A stretch of DNA of 44,038 nucleotides, taken from assembly GCA_905182995.1 (NCBI GenBank), contig CAJJDP010000043.1, positions 511,216 to 555,253 of the forward strand, read 5' to 3'. Each line of letters opens with the position of its first letter. Position 1 is the first letter of the stretch. The notes under the pieces are model-generated. The model did no database searches and was not told where the DNA came from. It saw nothing but the letters and a program-made list of their open reading frames with translations. Position numbers and translations under genes: made by a program. The stretch comes from Paramecium octaurelia. Lineage: Eukaryota > Ciliophora > Oligohymenophorea > Peniculida > Parameciidae. Shown one piece after another: positions 1-11,457 of the stretch.

Positions 1-435
1 TTTTTTTTCCTTAATTTTTTAAATCAACTCTTCAAGTTCATTCAAAATGAATTTTTCATCGCCATCACTAATAAAGATTATTGTAATATGTTATGGAAAC
101 TCTTCAGACAACAATTTGTTTAAAACATATTTGAATGCTTTAGTAATGTCAGCTGACCCAGCTGCCATAAAAGGCTCAAAATCATGGATGTCTTCTGTAA
201 ATTGAATATTTAATTATTGGTCTTTGAGGTCATCGAAATTTTTTTTGTGAGCCTTCAAAATTTCCTCATATTCAAAATTCATTGATCTTGTACCATTCAA
301 TAATGTTATTGGAAATGATTAAATTTTTGTGGACTAAGGTGCTTTTCCTATTAAATTTTTCATAAAATTATTGATGTAATTGTTAATATTGTATGCGGAT
401 ATGTACTTATGTAGATATTCTATTAATTTTTATCG
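1..435 (-). CDS. VWA-like domain protein, C-terminal part, runs off left edge
   Basis: In the ciliate code the minus strand stays open for 145 codons to the window edge, so the C-terminus is missing. The segment HITIIFISDGDE resembles the core strand and Asp of a von Willebrand A domain. MAAGSADITKAFKYVL upstream resembles the MIDAS Thr region (G-T/S-x-I-x-x-A). VWA domains bind metal and protein ligands; no partner can be named. The upstream limit is uncertain. An in-frame TGA lies about 25 nt beyond 435 with no ATG between, so an intron or a further exon must lie there. A 39-nt GT..AG stretch overlapping 420-460 is one candidate, longer than the other introns seen here. Gln codons are TAA and TAG, as in the neighbours. 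Confidence 0.55.
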
Positions 436-667
436 AAAAAAAAATAAAAATAATTACCTAATGACTCAATCCTAATAGAAAAATAAAAAAATTACTTCAA
501 AAATAGAAGATAAAACAACACAAGAAATTTAAAAAATTCTTTATTTATTATTTCTTCAACTTAATACCTCATCTACTGTCATTCTATCGATAACTCTATT
601 TTTGAAAAGTTAATGTTTTAGATTCGATAATTTCATTCACTCTAATCAATTTGATTGAACAACCGAA

Positions 668-919
668 TCAGTTAACAAGGATAAATCAAAGTATAAATAT
701 ATAAATCTTCTCTAAGAAATGGAATAACTTTGTCACGCTGAAAACATTCAAGCAATGCAATCTGAATTCTAAAAAGTCTAGTTAACTTTACAGCTATTTG
801 AAAGTAAAAATAGAAAAATAGATAAATAGGACATATCTAATAAAAAGAATCAATTTTAATTGATAATAGTTTCTATATTTCAGAATAGTATTTAACAATT
901 CTAAAAATTACTTTAGTGA
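668..919 (+). pseudogene. Gln/Glu-rich coding relic
   Basis: 84 codons open to a TGA, with no start codon at the left end. The translation is hydrophilic and helical, for example LLQEMEQLCHAENIQAM and SEFQKVQLTLQLFESKN, like a coiled-coil piece. The frame is closed by TGA just upstream and no convincing splice acceptor was found. It may be one exon of a decayed gene; its family is not recognised. Confidence 0.3.
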
Positions 920-1223
920 AGGCAAAGCCAAGAGTTTGGAGAGCGATTGCTATTTAAGGAAAATAATAATGTAAACTAAATTTCCAACCGTCATGCAACA
1001 TATACATAAGATTATGATAAGTTCTTTTTCTTTGCCTGACTTTCTTAAATTAATTGCAATATGGTCTTTTAATTATAGGCTTATATCAGCTGAGAATAAT
1101 ATATAAGAAATGAGACTGAAAGGAAATTAAGTTAATAAATTTATTACTTTTCTTGCTAATTAGGTAATTTTACAATAAGTCCATGGCTATCGCATAGGTT
1201 TTTATAGTTGATATCTCTTTCTT

Positions 1224-1257
1224 AAAAATACATTATAAAAATACATTATAAAAATAC
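1224..1257. repeat. 13-nt tandem repeat, about 2.6 copies
   Basis: The unit AAAAATACATTAT occurs twice in tandem, followed by eight bases of a third copy. Simple AT-rich repeat in non-coding DNA. Confidence 0.8.
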
Positions 1258-1834
1258 AAGTTAAAAAGTATAAGGGAATTGAGGATGTCTCATAATTCAC
1301 ATTGATCTATATCCTTATATTCATAGAAGATATCACACTCAACTCAAAATTATCAAAGAATGTAAAGTTACAATATAGAAATTTCCCTGCTAGAAATGTA
1401 TATAGTTGAGCCATAAAATTTCACTCATCCGCTAGTGTTACTAAATGCGTATCAAGTAATTTTCTTTGCAACCTTTGAAAATAGTACATCTTAAAATTCA
1501 CCATTATTATTTTAACAACAGAAGTATTTAATACAAAGGGTTCATTCTTTTTTTTTCAATTCATAGAATTTATTATAAATTAATGAAACAAGTAAAGCGA
1601 TTTATAAATATTTATTTTGAAAAAAAAGATTATTAGAAATTTGAATCAATTCATAATTAGACTTTTTATTGTTAATTATTAAAGGATTAAGGATTCTTAA
1701 GTTGAATTAATAATACTTAAAAAGTATGGAATTATATAAAGGAATTGAAAATTTCAAAAAAATCATTCAACAATTTCTTACCTTAAAGACTAATTTAACT
1801 TCTTTCCTTATTCATATATATATAAAAAGGTTGA

Positions 1835-3154
1835 AAAAGAGAATTATGCTATGAATTACAATCATAAATTAATTTTTTGAGTATCTAAAGAAAGGAGGCA
1901 AAAAGTGAATAATTTAATTTCAATAAGTAATAAGATATTGATGTTTCAAGAATTGCAAAATATGCTCATCAGGATTAATACGGTTCAAATTCTATCAACT
2001 TTGCATCTTCATAAAATAAGAACTATAAAGTTTAGAATCATAAATTTAACTAACTTTAACCTTTTATGAATTCTTTTTAGTATAGGGATTTAATACTTTA
2101 ATAACTAGTTGATATCAAAAATATTAAAGATTTTCAACTCAATTTTTAGAAATTTGACTCAAGAGTTTAGATCCTAAGCAAGTGAATTATAAGAAAAAGA
2201 GTGTTTGTGTCATATCCTACAACTTGAAGAAAACTCAAAATAGTTAGAAGCAGAAATCTATGGATTTAGAATTTTTCTGGAATTTATAGACTCATACAAG
2301 GCAAGCAAAAAATTTATGGAGTTTTGTATATTAAAAGTAATTATAAAGAATGGTAAGAATGCCTTAAATTGAAAGAAATTGAATGGCTCTTTGCTGAAAA
2401 GAATTAAATAGAAAACAATTAATATAATAATTAGCGAATATTTAAGTGTTAATTTATTCTTATATTTAATAAAATATATAAATAAATATATGATGAAATA
2501 AACATATTTCAAATAATATAATTCAATACATTATATTCCATAATAATTTTATCTTCATTGTTTTAGGATTGCAGATAAATCTGCAGAATATTATTAATCG
2601 TACAATCTTAGAGTGAGGAAAAATTTAAATTAAAGAATGTTTATATAAAAACCAATAGTAACTTTCAGATTTTTCAAAACATTTTTATATAGTTTTATCA
2701 AACAGAAGAAGGATTGCATAATGTATCCTTAATAATGTTTAATCGAGTTTGCTTGCATCAAATTGATCCAATTGCAACACACTATTTCGAAACAGACAAA
2801 ATTAATTATGTTAATTGTAGCATAATTACAGCTATAATAAACTCCAAATAAAACTAATCATTTTTCACAATGAACTTATCCAAGTACAACAGCTGTTCTG
2901 CTATCATAATTATCTTTATGTTAAATAGTTTCTACTAATAAGAAAAGAATAATTTCTTAAAAGAAATTAGATGGAATTATAAACAAAAAATTGAAAAAAA
3001 TGAAATAGTAAATTTAATTCTGAAAAACAAGAATTTCACAAGTAATCATTCAAATTTTGTTTCTTAATATTTATTACAAATTCCTAACTTATTTTAAAAA
3101 AAAAAATAGCTAGCTATAAGCATTTTTCTAATTTTAAAATTTATCAAAAGATGA
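1835..3154 (+). pseudogene. Decayed multi-segment coding region, family unknown
   Basis: Three plus-strand stretches overlap in different frames: 1835-2185, 2163-2372 and 2228-3154. The first contains DIDVSRIAKYAHQDQYGS, the second SELQEKECLCHILQLEENS, the third KSNYKEWQECLKLKEIEW near its start and then a long AT-rich open run to TGA at 3152. These pieces look protein-like but I could not place introns that join them, and no ATG opens the first. It could be a real gene with introns I missed, but repeated frame changes and rising AT bias favour a relic. No family recognised. Confidence 0.3.
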
Positions 3155-4449
3155 TTTAAGTGTAATAAATTACAAAGTTTAATTAGATGAATACAATAAA
3201 AACAAATGACTAAAGCTAAGAATAAGATATCACACTAAAATAAATTATAAATTTGAATTAAATATTTGATGCGTATCATCATGAATATAGCATTTTAGGA
3301 ATTTATGAATTAAAAGATTGATTTTTTAAATAAAAATTACTAATTTTGCATTGTAATAATTGATTCCTTAAGTAAGATTACATTGAAGAAATTTAAAGCA
3401 TGCTCTTTAGAGGGCTAAGATAACATAATTTCGAGCTCAACCAAAATAAATCTTTTGTTATCATGATTATTACAAATAAAAAAGAATTCTTTTATTTACA
3501 TGAATCTATAGAATAACTCTATTAATAAGATAAGGGATATTGAGAGAGAATAGAATATTCATAAATATTCTAATATTGAAAAAAAATTGAAAATTATTCA
3601 ATTTTAGAATTAGTGATAGTTTATTAAATGTAGAGCTAATTTTTTCAGAGATTTATTTTTAAGTAAATTAATATTATCAAAAAATGTTAATCAAATTTTT
3701 ATTCCCATTTAAATAGAGGGTGGTATAGATTTGCTTTGAATATTTGGTAAATTATCAATTTGATAACTGGTTGTTGATTTAATATTTTTTGGGGATTAAG
3801 TTGATGTTTCAGATTTTGGCCATGTCATTCTGAAAGAATGTTGAGCTCATTATTCTTGAAATAAATACATTACTTCGTTTAAAAAGTACGAAAACACAAT
3901 GCTAATTTAGTAATTTTAATCAAAAACGAAAAAAATTTCTTCTATATTCTTTTAAATAAAAAAGTTAAAGATATTATTAAAACAACATAATTTTATTAAG
4001 AATTTAGAAGGTATATAAGTAAGATAGAAGACTAAAACTAGAAATTTTCGATACTTTTATATTTGAAAATTCTCAAAACTATTGATTAAAAAAATCACTA
4101 CTTAAATATATAAATACTAACATTCTTGGTTCTAATTATTTATCAATAGTAAGAGTTATATAATTGTGAAGCAGCTACCACATACAAAACTAATTCTAAG
4201 GTTATTTTAGAAGATAGATTATTATATAATTATTATTATCCATATATAATCCTACATTTTTGTTAGTTAAAGAATTATAAAAGTTGAAAAAATCATCTTT
4301 AAAATAAAAATATTTTTGAAGTAATCTCTTATTTTCATCCTAAAGTATAACATTATGTTCTTATATTTAAAAAATGTGAATATATATATAAAATAATTAT
4401 ATAAGAAATTTAAGTGATTTAATAGAATTAGAAATAATATTAATATAAA
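3155..4449. other. AT-rich stretch, no gene seen
   Basis: No frame on either strand gives a protein-like translation of useful length. Short open runs are expected by chance where TGA is the only stop and the DNA is this AT-rich. It includes the region 5' of the TPR gene. Confidence 0.5.
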
Positions 4450-5672
4450 ATGAGTGTTATAAGAGTAAAATGCTAAAAGGAATAACATGAGTTTGTAGAA
4501 TTAGCTTGCTTAAATAAATAATGTAAAGCTAATAGAATTTATTGTCATTAATGTCTTAAAAATGGAGATCATGTCGCTCATCCAAAAGATTAAAAGAATT
4601 TAATTGAATTAATAGACTATTTTCATAATCTTGGCAAGGAAAGTGAGAAACTAATATAAAATTTATGTTTAATGGTAGAATAGTTAAAGGATTTAATGTT
4701 TTAATTAAATTAAGAATTGAGAACAAAATATCAATTTTCTAAAGAAAGATTGTAATCATTAAATACAAAACAATTGAATTAGGCTTTAGATTAGATAATT
4801 CAATATGATGATATTTAAATCATTATAAAAAATCAATTACAAATATGTTCAGATAATATGATCAAATAAATTCAAATACAAATGAATGAATTGAAATTAG
4901 ATCAAGTAAAAATATATTAATTAAATCAATAAGATCAAAAAAAGGTAAAAGAACTATATTAATAAGGTATTCATATCATTTATTTAGCCAAAAAATTACA
5001 TTATGATGATAAATATGAAGAGGCAATCAAAATATTAGATGGTGCATTAAAAATTGATCAAAATCATTTGGATTCATTATATTTAAAAGGTATTTAAACT
5101 ATATGTAAATGAATTAGCTAATTGTTTAGAATATCTGCATCAATACAAAGATGCAATTATATGGGCTGATAAAGCTTTGTTGATTAATTCAAATCATTTG
5201 GATTCATTATCTTTAAAAGGTATTAAAAACTATATGTAAATGAATTAGCTGAATGTTTAAGATGGCTACGTAATTACAAAAATGCAATTATATGGGCTGA
5301 TAAAGCTTTGATAATTAAATCAAATCATTTGGATTCATTAAATACAAAAGGTATTTCAACATTTCTAAAATAGGTGATTCATTACTGCGATTGGGGGAAT
5401 ATGAAGTAGCTCTTAAGATTATTGACTAAGCACTGAATTAATCTCCAAATCATCATTACTGCTTATACTTAAGAGGTTGATTATATTTCTATTTTGTAGG
5501 AGAATGCTTAAAATCATTACAAAGATTTGAAGAAGCAATTGTTTATTATGATAAGGCTAATTAGATCAAGCCAAATCAGTAAGTATACAAAAATGGCAAA
5601 GGTATACGAAGTATATATATATATCTAGCTGAATGTGAGAAATAAATTGATAATTATAAATGCATCTAGTGA
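4450..5672 (+). CDS. Zinc-binding (B-box-like) and TPR repeat protein, six exons
   Basis: The 363-residue protein begins with a Cys/His cluster (VKCQKEQHEF, then CLNKQC, CHQCLKNGDHVAH), like a B-box-type zinc site. A Gln-rich coiled coil follows, then about five TPR units ending in a TGA at 5670. TPR domains are protein-protein interaction scaffolds. Introns are 5090-5117, 5220-5248, 5351-5373, 5476-5499 and 5602-5628 (23-29 nt), all after the first base of a codon. Exons 2-5 are each exactly 102 nt, one 34-residue TPR per exon. Repeats 2 and 3 are nearly identical (IIWADKAL, SNHLDSL in both), and their flanking introns share most of their sequence, so this part grew by recent exon-plus-intron duplication. 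Start chosen at the ATG that opens the Cys/His motif. Confidence 0.85.
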
Positions 5673-6095
5673 TTATTGAATAAAAGATATTAACTAATAC
5701 CAAAATTGCACTACTCTATTCTATAATAAATATGTATTTATCTATAAATTTAATGAGGTTGAAGTTCAATTTACTTCAAATTTACAAATGATAGCAATTT
5801 TGCAATATCATTTTTTTAGTGTCACGGAATTATAGTGTTGATTATTTCAAAATTAATATATTCTCATAACAAACGCAACAAATTTCTATTGTAATAATTT
5901 GAAATAATGCAAATATAAAATAAAATATATGAAAATAATAAATATTTAGAAATATCAGACTTATCCATATGTCAAATCATGATCCATATTGATAGAAAAT
6001 TCCCCTCTAAAACCCACTCTTTATTAATCAACGTAGGCTCTTGAAAGAACCTATCATGTGCTTATTGACAAAGTTTTGAATTACATCATGGCTGG
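5673..6095. other. Intergenic, no gene seen
   Basis: AT-rich up to about 5990, then GC content rises into the next entry. No coding signal recognised in the AT-rich part. Confidence 0.5.
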
Positions 6096-6665
6096 ATGAA
6101 TAAGACCAACAAGATCCTTTCTAGAGAAAATAATAGACAACTCACAAACGAAGGGCTGAATAGCAATTAGGCAAGCAAGGAACGCAAGTAGGAGCTATTC
6201 CAAAAAAACTAGAACAGATGCGCTCTCATTAGGACGTACCTTTCGAAAATCTGCTTGTGTAATGTTCAGAAAAGCCTTATTTTATAAATTGATCTGAGGA
6301 GATTGATATTCTGGATACATTATGGATCATCAACCATCAGATATTCTTAGTCTATTGGAAATATACTCTGCTTATCAGAACTCTTTTAAAACTTAGCAAA
6401 GTATGCAGAAGATAGGAATGCTAGTTTCAACATCTAAAGAAGGTATCCTAGCTGGATGTAGAGTATCCTGGTACTCCTACGCAGACATAAATAATCCAAG
6501 AACGAAATGATAATGGGAGTCAAAAGGAATGCACCCTACCAAAATAAGAATAACTGGGGCTGGATATTTGAATAGGGCGATGATAGAAATATTATTTATA
6601 AACAATTTTGTAGGTTGATATTTCCAATTCAATTGATGAACGCATAACTTAGCAATAGAGCCTGA
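6096..6665 (+). CDS. Open frame in a GC-richer island, possibly a relic
   Basis: 189 codons from ATG to TGA in DNA clearly richer in GC than its surroundings. The translation has protein-like stretches such as QNRCALIRTYLSKICLC and NNWGWIFEQGDDRNII, but I do not recognise a family. Both other plus-strand frames are also open for long parts here, one reading ILAGCRVSWYSYADINNPRT and another EEIDILDTLWIINHQIFLVY, so the true frame is unclear. It could be a gene with unrecognised introns, or a decayed mobile or host gene. The last eight bases also begin the block repeated after 8753. Confidence 0.3.
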
Positions 6666-8752
6666 ATATTACACTCTACCCATATGTAAAAGATGTTTTT
6701 AGACCTAGAAGGATACTTTGGGATATTATAACAAGACGTGAACCTTGTCTTAAGTAAGGCTGTCCACAGTCAATGATTAATTGCACATACAAATAATAAT
6801 ATAATAATACTTTCGATATCTATTGAGTTGAATATTCAACTCCTATGTATCACCTATAGTTCTAAAAGTCTTAATCTATATCACTCCTATTTAGGTAAAA
6901 AAAATATAAAATATTGTGTTGAGAATTTCATATTGGACATCATCTGTACATTCTATTAAATTGAATCTATTTCCTAGTTTTTGAAATAATGTTCTATAAA
7001 TTATTAATTTACATTAATGCAAATAAAACTGCTAACTGCAAAGAAACACTTCATTTTGTCTGCTTTGACTGACACTATTTCTCATGTTAAGACAACCTTA
7101 CTAAGGCTTATATTTAGGAAAACTTAGTCGTTTACCTATCTATTCACAAAGACCATTCGATTTGAAGTTGCCATATAAAATTTGAATAATATTCTTTCTG
7201 AAATTAAAATTCAAGCAATTTGATCTAATCGAAATTTAGTGTATTTTGAATTAGGGGTCAAAAAAAACTAATTGGTGTTTTAATTAATTCATAAATTATA
7301 ACTGATAACTAGTTCTATTTCTAATTTTAAAACTCTCTCTATTTTTATTTATGATCACTTAATGAACATGATTAACTTAGTCAGTATTGAATTTGATTTT
7401 AACTGCATGGGATCGATTATAATCTTATATTTAATATCTCATTCGTTAGCGATAATAAATTTAATAACAGAATTTAAAATTAATTTTTTGTTTGTTTGCA
7501 AATTGCCTATATGTAATATTCGAATATAACAAATTGACAATAACCTATTAATGGCTTTGAATAGCAATTAGAGAGAGAAGTATTGGTTAGAAAGGATTAA
7601 TAATGAACTAAAACCAAAACTGCATACTCTTTCTTCTTTTTAACAGGTTAGAATTACTTATATAATTTAAAATAAAAAAAACTTCATTTGGTCATTAACA
7701 GGTAAGAATATTTAAAGGGTAATTCAGATAAATATTTTTGTAAGTTAGTGTCTTTGCTTTAAAAATTTTGTGATAATTAATTATGATATCCATAAAAATA
7801 AACTTTCTTAACTTTTATCAGTAATTTAAAAAAGATCTTAATTTTAGATGACAAATCAGCTTAATATTTTTACGAGTTAAAGATTTTAGTCTTAAAAACT
7901 TCAGACCTAATGAATAATATATGCAAATAATTAAATAGATATATAACCTTGAAAACTTTACTAATGAAATTTAAATATTAGTGTAAATCGCCTTTAATCA
8001 CTTGAAATACTGAGATCGCAGATTTAACTTTAAGTTGATTAATAAGAGGAGTTGGCTTTTTCGCAAAATTCACAAATTCGACTTTATTCTGACGAATTTA
8101 ATCCTAAATACAATAAGGAATGGAATAGAAAGTATATAAAGAAGCAAGAGGACCTTCATATCAAATAGATATGATTGTTATTTTCATTAGATTGTTATGG
8201 ATCTGGATTAAATGTAAATAAATATAGGTTAAATTAATATTGGATTGGCTTAAAAAGATTGCAATCCAAATGAATGGAGAATTCTGTTTCATGGCACATA
8301 ATTTTTGCTGTTAGTTCAATAGTGAAAAATAATTTGATTCCTGGTATGTCCTAGATACATAGTGATGACTTATGCCTAGATGAAGATGGAAGAACAGTTA
8401 AAGTTGGTAAAGGCGTTTATTTTACAGTTGATGTATAATTAGCATTGCTTTATGCTAAAAAAAGTATAATTTAAATGCTTTTGTTATTATGGTAAGAGTA
8501 TATCCTTAAAAAAAAATAAGACAACCCTAATACCCGAAATAGGGGGTCATTTTGTAGTTAATGATTCGAATAATATAAGGCCCATATAGATTTATATAAC
8601 AATATTTATGATGATAAATTATTTATTAATTAATACAATTTCATTTCCAAAACATTCAGTATTATTTTAAATAAGTACAGAACATAAAATATCTCAGCAA
8701 GTAATAAAAATAGGTTCAATCTCAAATCACATTATCTTTTATTAATAATTTA
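6658..8752. repeat. 2.1-kb block, copy A, repeated after the N at 8753
   Basis: Matches 8754-10855 nearly base for base. Differences I can see are a 7-nt insertion (GTTTAAT) in the second copy at the site matching about 7907, an A/C change near 7457, and a small change near 7966 (TGAAAT against AGACAT). It ends exactly at an N, which suggests contig ends that overlap rather than a true tandem repeat. Besides the ADP-ribosyltransferase relic at 8091-8620, 6666-8090 holds no gene I can support. Confidence 0.9.
8091..8620 (+). pseudogene. PARP-type ADP-ribosyltransferase relic, frameshifted (copy A)
   Basis: Pieces of a PARP/ART catalytic fold occur in order but in different frames. NPNEWRILFHGT carries the HGT motif of the NAD site. 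After a one-base deletion in a T run come SSIVKNNLIPGM, then VGKGVYFTVD with the Tyr of the H-Y-x triad and LALLYAKKS. A second shift leads to NAFVIMVRVYP and IRQPQYP, and a third to VVNDSNNIRP, the usual C-terminal strand of ciliate relatives as I remember them. The enzyme would transfer ADP-ribose from NAD+, but at least three frame breaks make this copy non-functional unless unseen introns repair it. Upstream coding (EFNPKYNKEWNRKYIKKQ) is also out of frame. Confidence 0.7.
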
Positions 8753-8753
8753 N
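8753..8753. other. Single N at a contig join
   Basis: The sequence after this N restarts at the equivalent of position 6658. It probably marks an arbitrary scaffold join between overlapping contigs. Confidence 0.8.
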
Positions 8754-10855
8754 GAGCCTGAATATTACACTCTACCCATATGTAAAAGATGTTTTTAGAC
8801 CTAGAAGGATACTTTGGGATATTATAACAAGACGTGAACCTTGTCTTAAGTAAGGCTGTCCACAGTCAATGATTAATTGCACATACAAATAATAATATAA
8901 TAATACTTTCGATATCTATTGAGTTGAATATTCAACTCCTATGTATCACCTATAGTTCTAAAAGTCTTAATCTATATCACTCCTATTTAGGTAAAAAAAA
9001 TATAAAATATTGTGTTGAGAATTTCATATTGGACATCATCTGTACATTCTATTAAATTGAATCTATTTCCTAGTTTTTGAAATAATGTTCTATAAATTAT
9101 TAATTTACATTAATGCAAATAAAACTGCTAACTGCAAAGAAACACTTCATTTTGTCTGCTTTGACTGACACTATTTCTCATGTTAAGACAACCTTACTAA
9201 GGCTTATATTTAGGAAAACTTAGTCGTTTACCTATCTATTCACAAAGACCATTCGATTTGAAGTTGCCATATAAAATTTGAATAATATTCTTTCTGAAAT
9301 TAAAATTCAAGCAATTTGATCTAATCGAAATTTAGTGTATTTTGAATTAGGGGTCAAAAAAAACTAATTGGTGTTTTAATTAATTCATAAATTATAACTG
9401 ATAACTAGTTCTATTTCTAATTTTAAAACTCTCTCTATTTTTATTTATGATCACTTAATGAACATGATTAACTTAGTCAGTATTGAATTTGATTTTAACT
9501 GCATGGGATCGATTATAATCTTATATTTAATATCTCATTCGTTAGCGATAATAACTTTAATAACAGAATTTAAAATTAATTTTTTGTTTGTTTGCAAATT
9601 GCCTATATGTAATATTCGAATATAACAAATTGACAATAACCTATTAATGGCTTTGAATAGCAATTAGAGAGAGAAGTATTGGTTAGAAAGGATTAATAAT
9701 GAACTAAAACCAAAACTGCATACTCTTTCTTCTTTTTAACAGGTTAGAATTACTTATATAATTTAAAATAAAAAAAACTTCATTTGGTCATTAACAGGTA
9801 AGAATATTTAAAGGGTAATTCAGATAAATATTTTTGTAAGTTAGTGTCTTTGCTTTAAAAATTTTGTGATAATTAATTATGATATCCATAAAAATAAACT
9901 TTCTTAACTTTTATCAGTAATTTAAAAAAGATCTTAATTTTAGATGACAAATCAGCTTAATATTTTTACGAGTTAAAGATTTTAGTCTTAAAAACTTCAG
10001 ACCGTTTAATTAATGAATAATATATGCAAATAATTAAATAGATATATAACCTTGAAAACTTTACTAAAGACATTTAAATATTAGTGTAAATCGCCTTTAA
10101 TCACTTGAAATACTGAGATCGCAGATTTAACTTTAAGTTGATTAATAAGAGGAGTTGGCTTTTTCGCAAAATTCACAAATTCGACTTTATTCTGACGAAT
10201 TTAATCCTAAATACAATAAGGAATGGAATAGAAAGTATATAAAGAAGCAAGAGGACCTTCATATCAAATAGATATGATTGTTATTTTCATTAGATTGTTA
10301 TGGATCTGGATTAAATGTAAATAAATATAGGTTAAATTAATATTGGATTGGCTTAAAAAGATTGCAATCCAAATGAATGGAGAATTCTGTTTCATGGCAC
10401 ATAATTTTTGCTGTTAGTTCAATAGTGAAAAATAATTTGATTCCTGGTATGTCCTAGATACATAGTGATGACTTATGCCTAGATGAAGATGGAAGAACAG
10501 TTAAAGTTGGTAAAGGCGTTTATTTTACAGTTGATGTATAATTAGCATTGCTTTATGCTAAAAAAAGTATAATTTAAATGCTTTTGTTATTATGGTAAGA
10601 GTATATCCTTAAAAAAAAATAAGACAACCCTAATACCCGAAATAGGGGGTCATTTTGTAGTTAATGATTCGAATAATATAAGGCCCATATAGATTTATAT
10701 AACAATATTTATGATGATAAATTATTTATTAATTAATACAATTTCATTTCCAAAACATTCAGTATTATTTTAAATAAGTACAGAACATAAAATATCTCAG
10801 CAAGTAATAAAAATAGGTTCAATCTCAAATCACATTATCTTTTATTAATAATTTA
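8754..10855. repeat. 2.1-kb block, copy B
   Basis: Second copy of 6658-8752, seven bases longer because of the GTTTAAT insertion near 10007. Unlike copy A it continues into unique sequence (the 10885-11383 gene), so it carries the true right flank. 8754-10192 holds no gene I can support. Confidence 0.9.
10193..10722 (+). pseudogene. PARP-type ADP-ribosyltransferase relic (copy B)
   Basis: Same content and same frame breaks as 8091-8620: HGT motif, GVYFT strand, LYAKKS, RVYP and the VVNDSNNIRP end, all in different frames. The breaks are identical in both copies, so they are not random sequencing errors in one contig. This and copy A are probably one locus. Confidence 0.7.
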
Positions 10856-10884
10856 GTTTAGGTATATTAAATGATCAACAATGT

Positions 10885-11383
10885 TCAATTATTGAGTGTA
10901 TATAAATGCTTTAATGAAATCATATTCATAAATAAGGTTCCATTATGTGTTTTATAAAAAAGATCCTCTTAGTGATGAATCGATTGGGTATTAAACTGAA
11001 TTCTTTTGAATGGAAATGCTGAAGTTAACTAATTCATTTTATCTTTGCAGATTAGATAAGATTTAACTAATATATTCATCGATATTGATTGAAATGTTGG
11101 TGATTTGAAATATTCATTCTTGATATTTTATTTTCATAATTCAACATTGAATACAAACTAATCTGGCTGAGGCAAAAAATTGATTGCTGTTAAACTTCTA
11201 TAGGCTATGAATCCTTCTTCATTTTTCCATTTTAAGCTTACTAATAACATTAAATAAACCACCTAAACCTTCATCTACTTAATACAGTTAATTCATATCA
11301 AATACAATCTGATTCTCTTCAAAAAATTCATTATAATTGAATTTTTAGAAAAACCCTTACTCAGGTCCCTGTCTAAACAACAT
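10885..11383 (-). CDS. Small protein of unknown function, three exons
   Basis: Starts at an ATG 74 bp from the divergent kinase gene. It opens MLFRQGPEQGFFQKFNYNEF. Removing a 28-nt GT..AG intron (11241-11268) joins it to SLKWKNEEGFIAYRSLTAIN and FLPQPDQFVF. A second intron, 11119-11145 or the longer 11119-11154, leads into SPTFQSISMNILVKSYL and a TGA at 10885. That gives about 147 residues. The last exon is the weak point: another frame there also looks coding (NIDEYISQILSNLQRQNEL) and would continue leftward past 10885, so the 3' end may be wrong or the gene damaged. No family recognised. Confidence 0.45.
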
Positions 11384-11457
11384 AATATTTTATAATTTTC
11401 CACTTTTTAATACAGATTCTTTTAAGAAAATTAAAAATATATAAATATAATAGAATT

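Larger units (their letters stand above)
436..1839. other. Mostly non-coding AT-rich stretch with one coding relic
   Basis: Apart from the open stretch at 668-919 and a short tandem repeat, both listed separately, I find no sustained frame with protein-like composition on either strand. Confidence 0.5.

Noticed and set aside
1981..1991. GGTTCAAATTC, similar to a tRNA B box
   Set aside because: No matching acceptor or anticodon stems around it, and it lies in a protein-like stretch.
7900..7930. The 7-bp indel between the two 2.1-kb copies as a residual IES
   Set aside because: Far below the minimum IES length of about 26 bp known for Paramecium, and not a clean TA-bounded insertion with the TAYAG end motif.
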